Shown: positions 28,373 to 38,656 of the stretch, one piece after another | Position numbering within the stretch: the stretch's first letter is position 1 | Layout: each line of letters begins with the position of its first letter | Assembly (NCBI RefSeq): GCF_030866745.1 | Contig: NZ_CP133016.1 | Location: 2,032,001 to 2,096,000, forward strand | Source of the DNA: Sphingomonas flavescens | Lineage (GTDB): Bacteria; Pseudomonadota; Alphaproteobacteria; Sphingomonadales; Sphingomonadaceae | Direction: 5' to 3' | Length of the DNA: 64,000 nt | Position numbers and translations under genes: made by a program | The notes under the pieces: generated by a model | The model's database searches: none | Told to the model about the DNA's origin: nothing | Seen by the model: only the letters and a program-made list of their open reading frames with translations

Positions 28373-29905
28373 TTGGCCACCACCATCGAAGAACTCGAGC
28401 ATCGGCGTGAACTGGCGCGGCTTGGCGGCGGCGAAAAGCGCATTGCGGCGCAGCATGCAAAGGGCCGGCTGACCGCCCGCGAGCGGCTGTCGGTGCTGCT
28501 CGATCAGGGCAGCTTCGAAGAATATGACATGTTCGTCGAGCACAATTGCGCCGACTTCGGCATGGAGAGCCAGAAGTTCCCGGGCGACGGCGTCGTGACG
28601 GGGTCGGGCACGATCAACGGGCGACTGGTGTACGTGTTCGCGCAGGACTTCACGGTGTTCGGCGGCTCGCTCAGCGAGCGCCACGCGCAGAAGATCTGCA
28701 AGGTCATGGACATGGCGATGAAGGTCGGGGCGCCGGTCATCGGTCTCAACGACAGCGGCGGCGCGCGCATTCAGGAAGGCGTCGCGTCGCTCGGCGGCTA
28801 CGCCGAGGTGTTCCAGCGCAACGTGCTCGCCAGCGGCGTCATCCCGCAGATCAGCCTGATCATGGGCCCGTGCGCGGGCGGCGCTGTCTATTCGCCGGCG
28901 ATGACGGACTTCATCTTCATGGTGAAGGACAGCTCGTACATGTTCGTCACCGGCCCCGACGTGGTGAAGACGGTCACCAATGAGGTGGTGACGCAGGAGG
29001 AACTGGGCGGCGCGGTGACCCACACAACGAAGTCCGGCGTGGCCGACGTCGCCTTCGAGAACGACATCGATGCGCTCCTTGCGACCCGCGATTTCTTTGA
29101 CTTTCTGCCGCTATCCAATCGTCATGACGATCCGTCGCGGCCGTGCGCCGACCCCATCGACCGGCTCGAGGACAGCCTCGACACGCTGATCCCGCCGAGC
29201 GCGACGACGCCTTACGACATGCACGAGCTGATCCGGAAGGTCGCCGACGAGGGCGACTTCTTCGAACTCCAGCCAGCTCATGCAGGGAACATCATTATCG
29301 GCTTCATCCGCATTGAAGGGCGGACCGTCGGCGTGGTGGCCAATCAGCCGATGGTGCTGGCCGGGGTGCTTGACATCAACAGCGCCAAGAAGGGGGCGCG
29401 CTTCGTCCGCTTCTGCGACGCCTTCGACATCCCGATCCTGACCTTCGTCGACGTGCCCGGCTTCCTGCCTGGCACCGCGCAGGAGCATAACGGCATCATC
29501 AAGCATGGCGCCAAGCTGCTGTTCGCCTACGCCGAAGCGACGGTCCCGAAGATCACCGTCATCACCCGCAAGGCCTATGGCGGCGCCTATGACGTCATGG
29601 CCTCCAAGCATCTGCGCGGCGACCTCAATTACGCCTGGCCGACCGCCGAGATCGCGGTGATGGGCGCCAAGGGCGCGGTCGAGATCATCTTCCGCAAGGA
29701 CATCGGCGACCCGGAAAAGATCGCCGAACGCACCCGCGAGTACGAAGAGCGCTTCGCCAATCCCTTTGTGGCGGCGAGCAAGGGCTTCATCGACGAAGTG
29801 ATCATGCCGCACTCGACGCGGCGGCGGGTCGCGATGGGCTTGCGAAAGCTGCGCAACAAGCAGCTCGAAAACCCGTGGAAGAAGCACGACAACATACCGC
29901 TGTGA
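28373..29905 (+). CDS. pccB: Acyl-CoA carboxylase carboxyltransferase (propionyl-CoA carboxylase beta)
   Basis: A 510-residue carboxyltransferase subunit: [67 protein letters not shown], and the C-terminal ADFIFM / [10 protein letters not shown] region. It transfers carboxyl from biotin to propionyl- or other acyl-CoA. The start is TTG 28373 with GAGGAG eight bases before it. The biotin subunit gene is not here, but methylmalonyl-CoA epimerase is two genes on, which favours propionyl-CoA. Confidence 0.94.
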   Translation: MATTIEELEHRRELARLGGGEKRIAAQHAKGRLTARERLSVLLDQGSFEEYDMFVEHNCADFGMESQKFPGDGVVTGSGTINGRLVYVFAQDFTVFGGSLSERHAQKICKVMDMAMKVGAPVIGLNDSGGARIQEGVASLGGYAEVFQRNVLASGVIPQISLIMGPCAGGAVYSPAMTDFIFMVKDSSYMFVTGPDVVKTVTNEVVTQEELGGAVTHTTKSGVADVAFENDIDALLATRDFFDFLPLSNRHDDPSRPCADPIDRLEDSLDTLIPPSATTPYDMHELIRKVADEGDFFELQPAHAGNIIIGFIRIEGRTVGVVANQPMVLAGVLDINSAKKGARFVRFCDAFDIPILTFVDVPGFLPGTAQEHNGIIKHGAKLLFAYAEATVPKITVITRKAYGGAYDVMASKHLRGDLNYAWPTAEIAVMGAKGAVEIIFRKDIGDPEKIAERTREYEERFANPFVAASKGFIDEVIMPHSTRRRVAMGLRKLRNKQLENPWKKHDNIPL

Positions 29906-30360
29906 GCACCTATGTCGCCACGATACGCTGGACCCGCTCGGGCGACAGCGACTTCGCCAAGGGTCAATACAGCCGCGCGCATCAGTGGAGCTTCGACGGC
30001 GGGCTGACCGTCCCTGCCTCGCCCAGCCCGCACGTCGTGCCCGCGCCGTGGAACGACCCGGCTGGCATTGACCCGGAGGAGGCGTTCGTCGCCTCGCTCT
30101 CGTCCTGCCATATGCTGTTTTTCGTGGACTTCGCGCGGCGAGCCGGCCTGATCCCCGACAGCTATGTCGATGAGGCGGAAGGCGTGCTGGACAAGCGTGA
30201 AGACGGGCGCATCGCGATGACCCGCGTCACATTCCGCCCACAAGTCAACTGGAGCGGAGATGCGCCGGACGCCGCAGTGATCGCCGATCTGCACCACAAG
30301 GCGCACGAAGCCTGCTTCATCGCCAACAGCGTGACTACGGAAGTGACTATCGAGCCATGA
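29902..30360 (+). CDS. OsmC family peroxiredoxin-like protein
   Basis: A 152-residue OsmC-fold protein. The two Cys of the family sit in [18 protein letters not shown] and [14 protein letters not shown]. Members reduce organic hydroperoxides. GTG start by GTGA overlap with pccB; its stop overlaps mce by ATGA, which places a thiol peroxidase between two propionate-pathway genes. Confidence 0.92.
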   Translation: MSTYVATIRWTRSGDSDFAKGQYSRAHQWSFDGGLTVPASPSPHVVPAPWNDPAGIDPEEAFVASLSSCHMLFFVDFARRAGLIPDSYVDEAEGVLDKREDGRIAMTRVTFRPQVNWSGDAPDAAVIADLHHKAHEACFIANSVTTEVTIEP

Positions 30361-30773
30361 AACTCGGCCGCCTGAACCATGTCGGCATTGCGACGCCGTC
30401 CATCGAGCAGAGCCTCGAAACCTACCGCAACCTGTTCGGCGCCGAGCCGCATGGCGCGCCGTTCGACCTGCCGGCGCAGGGCGTCCGTGTCTGCTTCGTC
30501 GACACGCCCAACAGCCAGATCGAGCTGATCGAGCCGTTGGGCGACAACTCGCCGATCGTGAAATTTCTCGAGCGCAATCCGCTCGGTGGCCAGCATCACG
30601 TTTGTTTCGAGGTGCCGGACATCCACGCTGCGAAAGCCGAGTTTGAGGCCAAGGGTGCCCGCGTGCTCGGCGAACCGCGCATCGGCGCGCACGGGACGCT
30701 CGTCTTCTTCGTCCATCCCAAGGACATGGGCGGCGTTCTGACCGAGATCATGGAAACGCCCGCCGCGCATTGA
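30357..30773 (+). CDS. mce: Methylmalonyl-CoA epimerase
   Basis: A 138-residue vicinal-oxygen-chelate enzyme that interconverts the 2S and 2R forms of methylmalonyl-CoA. GRLNHVGIATPSIEQSL, NSQIELIEPLGDNSPI, GGQHHVCFEVPDI and VFFVHPKDMGGVLTEIMET give the metal ligands. It lies downstream of pccB but the mutase gene is not in this window. Confidence 0.95.
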   Translation: MKLGRLNHVGIATPSIEQSLETYRNLFGAEPHGAPFDLPAQGVRVCFVDTPNSQIELIEPLGDNSPIVKFLERNPLGGQHHVCFEVPDIHAAKAEFEAKGARVLGEPRIGAHGTLVFFVHPKDMGGVLTEIMETPAAH

Positions 30774-30816
30774 TGCGGACACGAAACCGAATGCGCCGCC
30801 ATGCGCTTTTGGGGAC

Positions 30817-31620
30817 GTGATCCAGGTTAATCAGGAAACGCATCCGTGGTGGACGGTGCAATATGGCCCGGGGCCGGTGGTCGCGACGGCGATTCACGAC
30901 GGTCACGACCTGCGTCCGGACATCGCGGCGCGCATGGCGCTCGCCGAAGACGACCGCCTCCGCGAGGAGGATCCATTCACGGGCGAGGCGGTGCGCGGCG
31001 TTGCGGCGCACGTCATCGCGCATCGCTCGCGCTTCGAATTCGACCTGAACCGCGGCGCAGACAGCGCGATCTACCGCACGCCGGATCAGAGCTGGGGCCT
31101 CGATGTGTGGGGCAGCGACGGTTTGGACGACGCAATGGCCGCCCGTTCGCTCGAACTGCACGCCGCCTATTATGCGATGCTCGGCACATTGCTCGACGAT
31201 GTTGCCCGCCGACATCCCAAATTCCTCGTGCTCGACGTGCACAGTTACAACCACCGTCGCGACGGGGCCGACGCCGACCCGACGCCGCAAGCCGAAGCCC
31301 CCGACATCAACATCGGCACCTTCTCCATGCCGCGCGACGAGTGGACCTGGCTGGTCGATCCGCTGATGGAAGAAATGCGGGCGTTCGATTTCAACGGGCG
31401 CCAGTTGGACGTTCGTGAGAACGTCGCCTTTCAGGGCAAGGGCGAGCAGACGCGCTTCATTCACGAGCGCTATCCCGGGCGGGCCTGCGCGATCGCGCTT
31501 GAGTTCAAGAAATTCTACATGGACGAATGGACTGGCGAGCCGATCCCGTCCGAAGTTGCCGCGATGCGGCGCTTCATTCGCGCCATCGCGGAAACAGCGG
31601 AGGGACTGCTGAATCGATGA
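30817..31620 (+). CDS. N-formylglutamate amidohydrolase family protein
   Basis: A 267-residue zinc hydrolase of the N-formylglutamate amidohydrolase family. A His-Asp near the start (AIHDGHDLRPD), HRSRFEFDLNR, VLDVHSYNHRR and LEFKKFYMDEWTGEP match the fold. It starts a three-gene coupled unit with DUF1704 and an ATP-grasp ligase, so the natural substrate may be a modified peptide or amino acid rather than N-formylglutamate from histidine breakdown; no hut genes are near. GTG 30817 is the start with the family-like beginning. Confidence 0.85.
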   Translation: MIQVNQETHPWWTVQYGPGPVVATAIHDGHDLRPDIAARMALAEDDRLREEDPFTGEAVRGVAAHVIAHRSRFEFDLNRGADSAIYRTPDQSWGLDVWGSDGLDDAMAARSLELHAAYYAMLGTLLDDVARRHPKFLVLDVHSYNHRRDGADADPTPQAEAPDINIGTFSMPRDEWTWLVDPLMEEMRAFDFNGRQLDVRENVAFQGKGEQTRFIHERYPGRACAIALEFKKFYMDEWTGEPIPSEVAAMRRFIRAIAETAEGLLNR

Positions 31621-33458
31621 CGCAGCCGCGTCTGCAGGTCGTCGGCGAGGGGCTCGATTTCGGCAAACGTGGCGACTTGCGCCAGAACGTCGGGAAGACG
31701 GGCCGCATCCACCTCGATCGCTGGCAGCCGTTTCTGGTGCTGCATCGTGCCGTGGACCCCGCGCGGAGCATCGCCCGGCGGGTGGCGGTCAACAGCCCCG
31801 CATATCTCATTTGGTCGCCTGAGGACGATCAGGCAGCGGGGGTTGCCTTATCCACCTTGGCCGATGCGCTGCGCGACAGGTTCGGCAGCCTTCTGCTGCT
31901 GTCGGTCGAAGACGCACCGTGGAATCCGGTTCCTGAGGGATCCCAAAATCTGCATCCCTTCGATTTCCGCGTCTCTGCCGCCGGCAGCCCGGCCTCCGGC
32001 AAGGCGTTGGAATGCCTGGTCGAGGCGCTCGGCAAGATACGTATTGATCTTCGCAAGCCTGACGTCTCGATCGGCGATGCTGACGGAGCGCTTGCCGGGA
32101 TTGCAACCGATGCCGCCACATACGACCGCGTTTCCCTGGTCGTCCCGCAGATCCACCGGCTGGATGAGCGAACCTTCTATCCGCAGGTCACGCGCGACCT
32201 CGCCGTCGCCGTCGGCGACGCGCTTCTCAAGACGGCCTGCGTTTACATGTCCCGCCAGGACGTCGGGGCACCGAGCCATTTCCGTTCCCTGGGACGAAGC
32301 GCCTTTCTGTCGGCGGCGCTGGATGCCGACCGGAAGCTCGACAAGGTCGCGCGCAGCTTCGATTTCCTGTTGTCGGTGTCGCCTATCAACAGCCGTGAGG
32401 CGATGGAGCGGTTCTTCGCCGATGGCGAGGCCGAACCGCCAAAGTTTCGCTATCGCCCGCTGACCATCGATCCGGCGGTCGGCAAGCGCGGCCTCTACGC
32501 GGTGGACCTGTCGATCGTGGAAGATCCGCTGCTCGAACGGCTGTTGTCGGAGAAACGGCAGGAGATTGATCACCAGCTGACGATGCTGGCGACGCGAAAT
32601 ACCAGCGCGTTCAAGGCGGCCTCGCTGCTGCAATATGGGACCGTCAGCAACAGCTTGTTGGCCGACGCCCAAGCCATCCTGGCGCGGCCGAAGCAGGCGA
32701 AGGCCAGCGGCGAGGTCGTTGGCGCGATCGATGTCGCGGCAGCGGCGCACAAGCTGGTCGAACATTATCGGGCAATCGACGATCGCTTCGACGCCGCGAT
32801 CGAGGTTCGTGACGACGTCGGCAGCCTGCTGGTGTCGGGCGGTAAGCTGATGATCGCGGGCAATACGGCCATGCTGCAGTCGCGCGTGGACGCATTGCTG
32901 GCGCACGAGATCAGCGTCCATCTGCTGACCTATTTCAACGGGGCCTCACAGGGGCTGACTGCGTTTCGCACCGGTCTCGCCAATTACGAAGGCGTGCAGG
33001 AAGGTCTTGGCGTCTTTGCGGAATGGGCCGTCGGCGGCTTGTCCGAGCCGCGGATGCGGTTGCTCGCCGGGCGTGTCGTGGCGGTCGCGGCGATGGTCGA
33101 CGGCGCGGAGTTCCTCGAGGTCTATCGCGATCTCGTCGACCGCTACCGACTGCGACGAAAGGCGGCCTTCGATATCACAACCCGCGTTTTCCGGTCAGGC
33201 GGCTTCGCCAAGGACCTAATCTACCTCAAGGGCTTCCAGGACGTGATGGGCCTGGTGGCGCGCGGTGCCGCGCTCGACCCCTTCTGGATCGGCAAGATCG
33301 CCGTCGATCACGTCGACGAGATCGAGGAGTTGATGCAGCGGAACCTCGTCCGCCCACCGCTGTTTCAACCGGAATTCCTTGGGCGCGCCGACGTCCAGCG
33401 TCGGATTGCCGCCGTTCGCGGCCAGTCTTCCCTTTCGGCTTTACTCGACGTGGAGTGA
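31617..33458 (+). CDS. DUF1704 metallopeptidase-like protein (QEGLA motif family)
   Basis: A 613-residue protein of the 'flavohemoglobin expression-modulating QEGLA motif' family (DUF1704). It has His430-Glu431-x3-His435 (LLAHEISVHLL) and, 26 residues later, QEGLG (461-465), whose Glu462 could be the third zinc ligand. The HExxxH arrangement is shared with eukaryotic MATCAP, a tubulin tyrosine carboxypeptidase of the same domain family. The ATG overlaps the upstream amidohydrolase stop (ATGA). A carboxypeptidase role is inferred. Confidence 0.85.
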   Translation: MTQPRLQVVGEGLDFGKRGDLRQNVGKTGRIHLDRWQPFLVLHRAVDPARSIARRVAVNSPAYLIWSPEDDQAAGVALSTLADALRDRFGSLLLLSVEDAPWNPVPEGSQNLHPFDFRVSAAGSPASGKALECLVEALGKIRIDLRKPDVSIGDADGALAGIATDAATYDRVSLVVPQIHRLDERTFYPQVTRDLAVAVGDALLKTACVYMSRQDVGAPSHFRSLGRSAFLSAALDADRKLDKVARSFDFLLSVSPINSREAMERFFADGEAEPPKFRYRPLTIDPAVGKRGLYAVDLSIVEDPLLERLLSEKRQEIDHQLTMLATRNTSAFKAASLLQYGTVSNSLLADAQAILARPKQAKASGEVVGAIDVAAAAHKLVEHYRAIDDRFDAAIEVRDDVGSLLVSGGKLMIAGNTAMLQSRVDALLAHEISVHLLTYFNGASQGLTAFRTGLANYEGVQEGLGVFAEWAVGGLSEPRMRLLAGRVVAVAAMVDGAEFLEVYRDLVDRYRLRRKAAFDITTRVFRSGGFAKDLIYLKGFQDVMGLVARGAALDPFWIGKIAVDHVDEIEELMQRNLVRPPLFQPEFLGRADVQRRIAAVRGQSSLSALLDVE

Positions 33459-33466
33459 CCCCGCGC

Positions 33467-34513
33467 ATGCAGATCGGTTTTTTCGTCAACGACCTCGAAC
33501 GCGAATATGAGAATTACGCGACGACGGTGCTTGCACATATGGCCGCGAGCCGAGGGCATCGCGTCTGCTACATCACGCCGTCCGATTTCGCGCTCAATCC
33601 GGACGACACGCTCTCGGTGCACGGCCGTTTCCTGCCCGAACGCAAGTTCAAGGACCGCAAGGCGTTCTTCGAGGCGCTGAGGGATCCGAAGGTCACGAAG
33701 GTCGAGCGGATGGACGTCACCGCGCTCGACGTACTGATGCTGCGCAACGACCCGTCGATCGATTTCCAGACGCCCTGGGCGATGGAGGCCGGCATCCTGT
33801 TCGGCCGCGAGGCGGTGAAGCGCGGGGTCATCGTGCTCAACGATCCGGACAGCCTCGGTCGTGCGATCAACAAGTTGTATTTCCAGAGCTTCCCGCCCGA
33901 AGCGCGCGCCGAAACTTTGATCACGCGGCACGCCTCCGACATCAAAGCGTTCGCCAAGGATCACGGCAACAACATCATCCTGAAGCCGCTGCAGGGCTCG
34001 GGCGGATCGGGCGTCTTCAAGCTCGATCCCGAGAACGCCTCGAACCTCAATCAGATGATCGAGGCCATCAGCCGCGACGGCTACATCATCGCCCAGGCCT
34101 ATGTGCCGGCGGCGAAGAAGGGCGACATCCGCCTGTTCATGATGAACGGCCGGCCGCTGGAGATCGACGGCAAATATGCCGCGCTCCGCCGGGTGCAGGC
34201 GAAGGACGATATCCGCTCCAACATCCATGCCGGCGGCAAGGCGGAGAAGGTTGAGATCGGCAAGGTCGAGCTGGCCGTCGCCGAGATCATCCGGCCCAAG
34301 CTGCTCGCCGACGGCATGTTCCTGATCGGCATCGACATCGTCGGTGACAAGATCCTGGAAGTGAATGTGTTCTCGCCCGGCAACCTGCACAGCTGCTCCA
34401 ACCTAGCGGGCGTCGATTTCTCGGTGCCGATCCTGGAATCGATCGAGCGCAAGGTGTTGATCCAGGATGAGTATGCCGGTGCTTTCGACAACCGGCATCT
34501 GGCAATCCTCTAG
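33467..34513 (+). CDS. ATP-grasp ligase (glutathione-synthetase-like)
   Basis: A 348-residue ATP-grasp protein. LRNDPSIDFQTPWAMEAG and the ATP-binding lid IILKPLQGSGGSGVFKL resemble glutathione synthetase, and the end of the active site is EVNVFSPGNLHS. It would join an amino group to a carboxylate using ATP. The frame also offers GTG 33455, overlapping the DUF1704 stop; ATG 33467 is chosen with GGAG before it. It sits directly after the DUF1704 peptidase. Confidence 0.86.
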   Translation: MQIGFFVNDLEREYENYATTVLAHMAASRGHRVCYITPSDFALNPDDTLSVHGRFLPERKFKDRKAFFEALRDPKVTKVERMDVTALDVLMLRNDPSIDFQTPWAMEAGILFGREAVKRGVIVLNDPDSLGRAINKLYFQSFPPEARAETLITRHASDIKAFAKDHGNNIILKPLQGSGGSGVFKLDPENASNLNQMIEAISRDGYIIAQAYVPAAKKGDIRLFMMNGRPLEIDGKYAALRRVQAKDDIRSNIHAGGKAEKVEIGKVELAVAEIIRPKLLADGMFLIGIDIVGDKILEVNVFSPGNLHSCSNLAGVDFSVPILESIERKVLIQDEYAGAFDNRHLAIL

Positions 34514-35373
34514 GCGGCAGCCTGCATTGCGAGCGCGATGGCGCCGAGCGGACCCGCGTCGTCGCCGAGTTCGGGCGCGCAGACATATCCTCTGGCGAGT
34601 GGCAGTTCGACGTAACCGTTGAGGCTCTCGACCAGCTTGGCCTCGATCCTTTCCAGCAGATGCGGCTGGCGTGCCGGGACGCCGCCACCGATGGCGATCC
34701 GCCGCGGCGCGGCCGTCAGGACGATCGCGTGGCAGAGCTGGGCCAGCGTCCAGATGACCGTCTCCCAAGCGGTGTGATCGCGTGGGGTGTCGGCCAATCC
34801 CTTTCCCAGCCGGGCGCTGAGCGCCGTTCCCGACGCGAGGCCCTCGACGCAATCACCGTGGAAGGGGCACGAACCCGGCCAATCGTCGCCGGCGAGCCGC
34901 GCGACCCTGAGGTGCCCCAGCTCAGAATGACCGAAGCCGCGCGTCGGCTGGCCGTTGACGATCAGGCCGACGCCGATGCCAGTGCCCACCGTGATGTAGG
35001 CGAAATCCTGCATGCCGCGCCCGCTGCCCCAGCGCATCTCGGCAAAGGCGGCACCGTTGACGTCGGTGTCGAGCTGCGCGGGCGCCCTGGCGGCATCGGC
35101 CAACGGCGCGAGAATATCGGCGTGCGCCCAGCCCGGCTTCGGTGTCGCCCGCATCCGGCCGTAGGTGGGCGAGGCGGGGTCGATATCGATCGGACCGAAG
35201 CTGGCAACTCCCAGCGCATCGCAGTGCCAGCCCGCTAGAATCTCGCCCAACGCATTCAATGTTTCTCGCGGCGCCGTGGTTGGAACGCTTTCGCGAGCCA
35301 CGATCTGTCCCGGCCCGTCGGCCAGGATAGCGATGCACTTGGTGCCGCCCAGCTCGACCCCCGCGTAAGTCAT
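34510..35373 (-). CDS. ROK family sugar kinase
   Basis: A 287-residue ROK kinase. The phosphate loop GVELGGTKCIAIL, the VGTGIGVGLIVNG loop, ELGHLRVAR, and the Cys/His cluster CPFHGDCVEGLASG are present. The last suggests a fructokinase-type ROK, but the sugar cannot be fixed. ATG 35373 is used; the frame opens further up, in sequence without similarity. Convergent with the ATP-grasp gene. Confidence 0.91.
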   Translation of the reverse strand: MTYAGVELGGTKCIAILADGPGQIVARESVPTTAPRETLNALGEILAGWHCDALGVASFGPIDIDPASPTYGRMRATPKPGWAHADILAPLADAARAPAQLDTDVNGAAFAEMRWGSGRGMQDFAYITVGTGIGVGLIVNGQPTRGFGHSELGHLRVARLAGDDWPGSCPFHGDCVEGLASGTALSARLGKGLADTPRDHTAWETVIWTLAQLCHAIVLTAAPRRIAIGGGVPARQPHLLERIEAKLVESLNGYVELPLARGYVCAPELGDDAGPLGAIALAMQAAA

Positions 35374-35498
35374 TTGCCGTCCGTTCGCCACGACGGGTTT
35401 AATCTTGCCTGCGCCAGTCCGCGCGTCGCCCGCGCCAGCCTGAACTTCCGCTTCGTGATCATCGGCGTATCTTTTGCGCAAGGTTCAGGAGACGAAGA

Positions 35499-35777
35499 AT
35501 GGCATGGTGTATCGGGCGCAGCGAAGCGATGAACGATCCGGTCGCGGCGCGACGCAAGGCGCTGGGCAAGCTGCGCGGACTGGAGAGCGTCGACGATCCC
35601 GAAAGCCTGGTGGTGCCGATCCTCATCGACGCGATCCTGATGGCGGAGAGCTATCGCGGGGCGCGGCATCAGATCACCTTCCTCGACGAAATGACACGCA
35701 ACGTGGATGCGCTCATCCGCGAACTCAACGCCGTCGAAAAAGCGCGCGAATGGGCGGAGCCCGTCACCGGCGCCTGA
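35499..35777 (+). CDS. Small helical protein of unknown function
   Basis: A 92-residue acidic, mainly helical protein with no motif I recognise. AGGAGA seven bases before ATG 35499 supports this start over ATG 35529. An overlapping frame (35474-35836) lacks such a signal. It is divergent from the ROK gene. Confidence 0.65.
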   Translation: MAWCIGRSEAMNDPVAARRKALGKLRGLESVDDPESLVVPILIDAILMAESYRGARHQITFLDEMTRNVDALIRELNAVEKAREWAEPVTGA

Positions 35778-35921
35778 TCGTCTGCGCCAAACAGGGTAAA
35801 CGATTTCGCAACCCGTTTCCTTCACACGCCGCTTAAGCATGTTGCGTCAAATTGCTGCAGTGGAACCGATGCGCGCACCGGAGTGGACGCCGGCGCATGC
35901 GCGAAGTGAAGTGGACGTGGC

Positions 35922-36200
35922 ATGAAACATGAAGCGATTCTTTCGGGCACCGAATGGCCGCCGCGCGACCCGCGCGTCGACGTCGATTTCGACGTGCGCG
36001 TGCTTTGCGAAACGGGCGAGGTCGATGCCCAGATCGTCAACCTGTCGAGCGACGGCTTCCGGCTGCTGTCGGCCAACCCGCTGGAAGTGGGCTGGGAAGT
36101 GACCCTGGAGGCAGCAAAGCAATTCCCGGTCAAGGCGCTCATCTGCTGGGCCTGCGGCAACGAGTCCGGCGGCGTGTTCGCGGAGCCGGTCGCACTTTAA
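35922..36200 (+). CDS. PilZ domain protein
   Basis: A 92-residue single PilZ domain: [43 protein letters not shown]. The family binds cyclic di-GMP, but the usual RxxxR motif is degenerate here (PPRDPRVDV), so binding is uncertain. Convergent with the next gene by four bases. Confidence 0.8.
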   Translation: MKHEAILSGTEWPPRDPRVDVDFDVRVLCETGEVDAQIVNLSSDGFRLLSANPLEVGWEVTLEAAKQFPVKALICWACGNESGGVFAEPVAL

Positions 36201-38500
36201 ACCTTCAGCGCCGCCGCGGCTTCGGCGTCGCGTTTCATGTTACGCGCGAGCTGGCTGAGGCCGTTGAGATATTGTGGCGGGCAGGCGACGTCGCGGTAGT
36301 CGAGCTGCGCTGCCGCGCGCAGAGTCCAGAACGGATCGACGAGGTGCGGTCGGGCAAGCGCGACGAGATCGGCACGGCCGGCGGCGAGGATCGAATTGGC
36401 GTGGTCGGGCTCGTAGATGTTGCCGACCGCCATGGTCGCCAGCTTGCCCTCATTGCGGATGCGGTCGCTGAATGGGGTCTGGAACATGCGGCCATAGACC
36501 GGTTGCTGGTCGGCCCAGGTCTGGCCGGCCGACACATCGATTAAGTCGGCCCCTTCGCGTGCGAAGGCTTCGCCGATCTCGACGGCTTCGTCGGGCGTGA
36601 TGCCGCCACCGCCGGCCCAGTCCGTCGCCGAGATTCGCACGGACATTGGGTGATCCTGCGGCCAGGCCGCGCGCATCGCGGCGAAAACTTCGAGCGGGAA
36701 GCGCAGCCTGTTCTCGAGCGAACCGCCATATTCGTCGGTGCGCTTGTTCTGCAGCGGCGTGATGAAGCCCGACAGCAGATATCCGTGCGCGGCGTGTAGT
36801 TCGATCATGTCGAACCCGGCGTCGAGCCCCATGCGCACGGCCGTCACGAACTCGTCGCGGACACGATCCATGTCGGCGCGGGTCATTGGCGCCGGCACCT
36901 GGTTAACGGGCGACCATGGCACGTCGCTCGCGGCCATCACCGGCCAGTTGCCGTCGGTGAGCGGCACGTCATTGCCGTCCCAGCCGAGACACGTCGAACC
37001 CTTGGCGCCGGAATGGCCGAGTTGCAGGCAGATCTTCGCCCTCGACTGGGCGTGCACGAAGTCGACGATGCGCTTCCACGCGGCGACGTGGTCGTCGTTC
37101 CACATACCGGTGCAGCCCGGCGTGATGCGGCCTTCAGGCGAGACGCAGGTCATCTCGGTAAACAGCAGGCCGGCGCCGCCGAGCGCGCGTTCGCCGTAAT
37201 GCACGAAGTGGAAGTCGTTCGGCGTGCCGTCGACCGCTGAATACATCGCCATCGGCGACACGGTGACGCGGTTCTCCACAATCATTTGGCGCAGTCTGAA
37301 AGGCGCGAACATCGGCGGCGCGGCCTTGTCGGACTTGCCGTCCGTCGCGCGGTTCCAGAACCAGCGTTCGACCTCGGACAGCCAGGCGGCATCGCGCACG
37401 CGCAGATTTTCGTGGCTGATACGCTGGCTGCGCGTCAGCAGCGAGTAGGCGAACTGCAGCGGCTCGAAATGCGTGTAGCGCTCCAGCGTCTCGAACCATT
37501 CGGTCGAGTTGCGCGCGCTGTTCTGCAGCTTGAGCACTTCAAGGTTCCGCTCGGCAACATATTCGTCGAGGCCCGCCGCGAGGCTGATGTTCGGGCGATT
37601 GAGCACCTCGGCCAGCTTGATCGCGTCTTCGAGCGCCAGCTTGGTGCCGCTGCCGATTGAGAAATGCGCGGTATGGGCGGCGTCGCCGAGCAGGATGACG
37701 TTGCCGCTCGACCAGCGCTCGCACTTGATGCGGCGGAAGTTGAGCCAGGCCGCCGAGCCGACGAGGTGCGTCGCATTCGACTGCAGCGAATGGCCGTCGC
37801 GATACTTCGCAAACACTTTCTCACAGGCCTCAATGCTTTCGTCCTGCGACATGCGGTCGAAGCCGAGGCCGCGCCACGTGCTTTCCGAACATTCGACGAT
37901 GAAGGTCGAGCAGTCGGGCGCGAACTTGTAGGCGTGCGCCCAGACCCAACCGTGTTCTGTCTCCTCGAACGCGAAGGTGAAGGCGTCGAATACTTTCGAC
38001 GTGCCGAGCCAGACGAACTTGTTCGCGCGCACATCGATGTCGACGCCGAAGGCCTGCGGCGTGGCGTCACGGAAGCGGGAGTTGGCGCCATCAGCGGCGA
38101 TGACGAGATCATAATCACGCCAGCGCGGGTGCGCGGGGTCGCACTCGGCCTCGAAGTGCAGCCTGACGCCGAGCTCCTCCGCGCGGGCGCACAGGATCTC
38201 CAACAGACGCTTGCGGCCGATGCCGATGAAGCCGTGGCCGCCCGAGGTGATCGTCTGGCCGTGGATGTGGACGTCAATGTCGTCCCAGTGCGCGAACTCG
38301 CCGGTGATGATCGCCGCCGAAACCGGATCGTTACGCGTAATATTGTCGACGGTGAGGTCCGAGAAGACGACGCCCCAGCCGAAAGTGACGCCGCGCGCAT
38401 TGCGCTCAAACACGGTTATTTCATGGCTGGGATCACGCAATTTCATCGAAATTGCGAAATAAAGGCCCGCCGGACCCGCCCCGACGCAGGCGATCTTCAC
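36197..38500 (-). CDS. Bifunctional salicylyl-CoA 5-hydroxylase / oxidoreductase
   Basis: A 767-residue fusion. Residues 1-390 are an FAD monooxygenase: [17 protein letters not shown] (FAD), [20 protein letters not shown] (GD motif). Residues from about 395 form an old-yellow-enzyme-like barrel: [61 protein letters not shown]. This pairing is the salicylyl-CoA 5-hydroxylase type of CoA-linked aromatic hydroxylase. GTG start; no other aromatic-degradation gene of that route is adjacent, though a hydrolase follows upstream. Confidence 0.9.
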   Translation of the reverse strand: MKIACVGAGPAGLYFAISMKLRDPSHEITVFERNARGVTFGWGVVFSDLTVDNITRNDPVSAAIITGEFAHWDDIDVHIHGQTITSGGHGFIGIGRKRLLEILCARAEELGVRLHFEAECDPAHPRWRDYDLVIAADGANSRFRDATPQAFGVDIDVRANKFVWLGTSKVFDAFTFAFEETEHGWVWAHAYKFAPDCSTFIVECSESTWRGLGFDRMSQDESIEACEKVFAKYRDGHSLQSNATHLVGSAAWLNFRRIKCERWSSGNVILLGDAAHTAHFSIGSGTKLALEDAIKLAEVLNRPNISLAAGLDEYVAERNLEVLKLQNSARNSTEWFETLERYTHFEPLQFAYSLLTRSQRISHENLRVRDAAWLSEVERWFWNRATDGKSDKAAPPMFAPFRLRQMIVENRVTVSPMAMYSAVDGTPNDFHFVHYGERALGGAGLLFTEMTCVSPEGRITPGCTGMWNDDHVAAWKRIVDFVHAQSRAKICLQLGHSGAKGSTCLGWDGNDVPLTDGNWPVMAASDVPWSPVNQVPAPMTRADMDRVRDEFVTAVRMGLDAGFDMIELHAAHGYLLSGFITPLQNKRTDEYGGSLENRLRFPLEVFAAMRAAWPQDHPMSVRISATDWAGGGGITPDEAVEIGEAFAREGADLIDVSAGQTWADQQPVYGRMFQTPFSDRIRNEGKLATMAVGNIYEPDHANSILAAGRADLVALARPHLVDPFWTLRAAAQLDYRDVACPPQYLNGLSQLARNMKRDAEAAAALKV

Positions 38501-38524
38501 AGGGGAAGCTTGCTTAGGTTCACA

Positions 38525-38559
38525 AAGTTCACGCCGGGCAGCGCGTTTTCGGTGAACTT
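38525..38559. promoter_or_regulatory. Inverted repeat upstream of the salicylyl-CoA hydroxylase gene, possible operator
   Basis: A perfect eight-base inverted repeat (AAGTTCAC ... GTGAACTT) with a 19-base spacer lies 25 bases upstream of the start codon, with another GTTCAC just beside it. This looks like a regulator-binding site, but no regulator gene is adjacent and nothing identifies the protein. Confidence 0.35.
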
Positions 38560-38656
38560 AGCGGCGCCGCTTGCTGCGCGCGATCGAGGTTCAGGTGAAG
38601 CGCGGAACCGCATCGCCGCAGCATGGCACAAGGCGCGCCTCATAGGACAGATTCTT

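Noticed and set aside
35474-35836. 120-residue plus-strand frame
   Set aside because: Overlaps the 92-residue gene at 35499, which has a well-spaced AGGAGA; this frame has none and an Arg-rich shadow composition.
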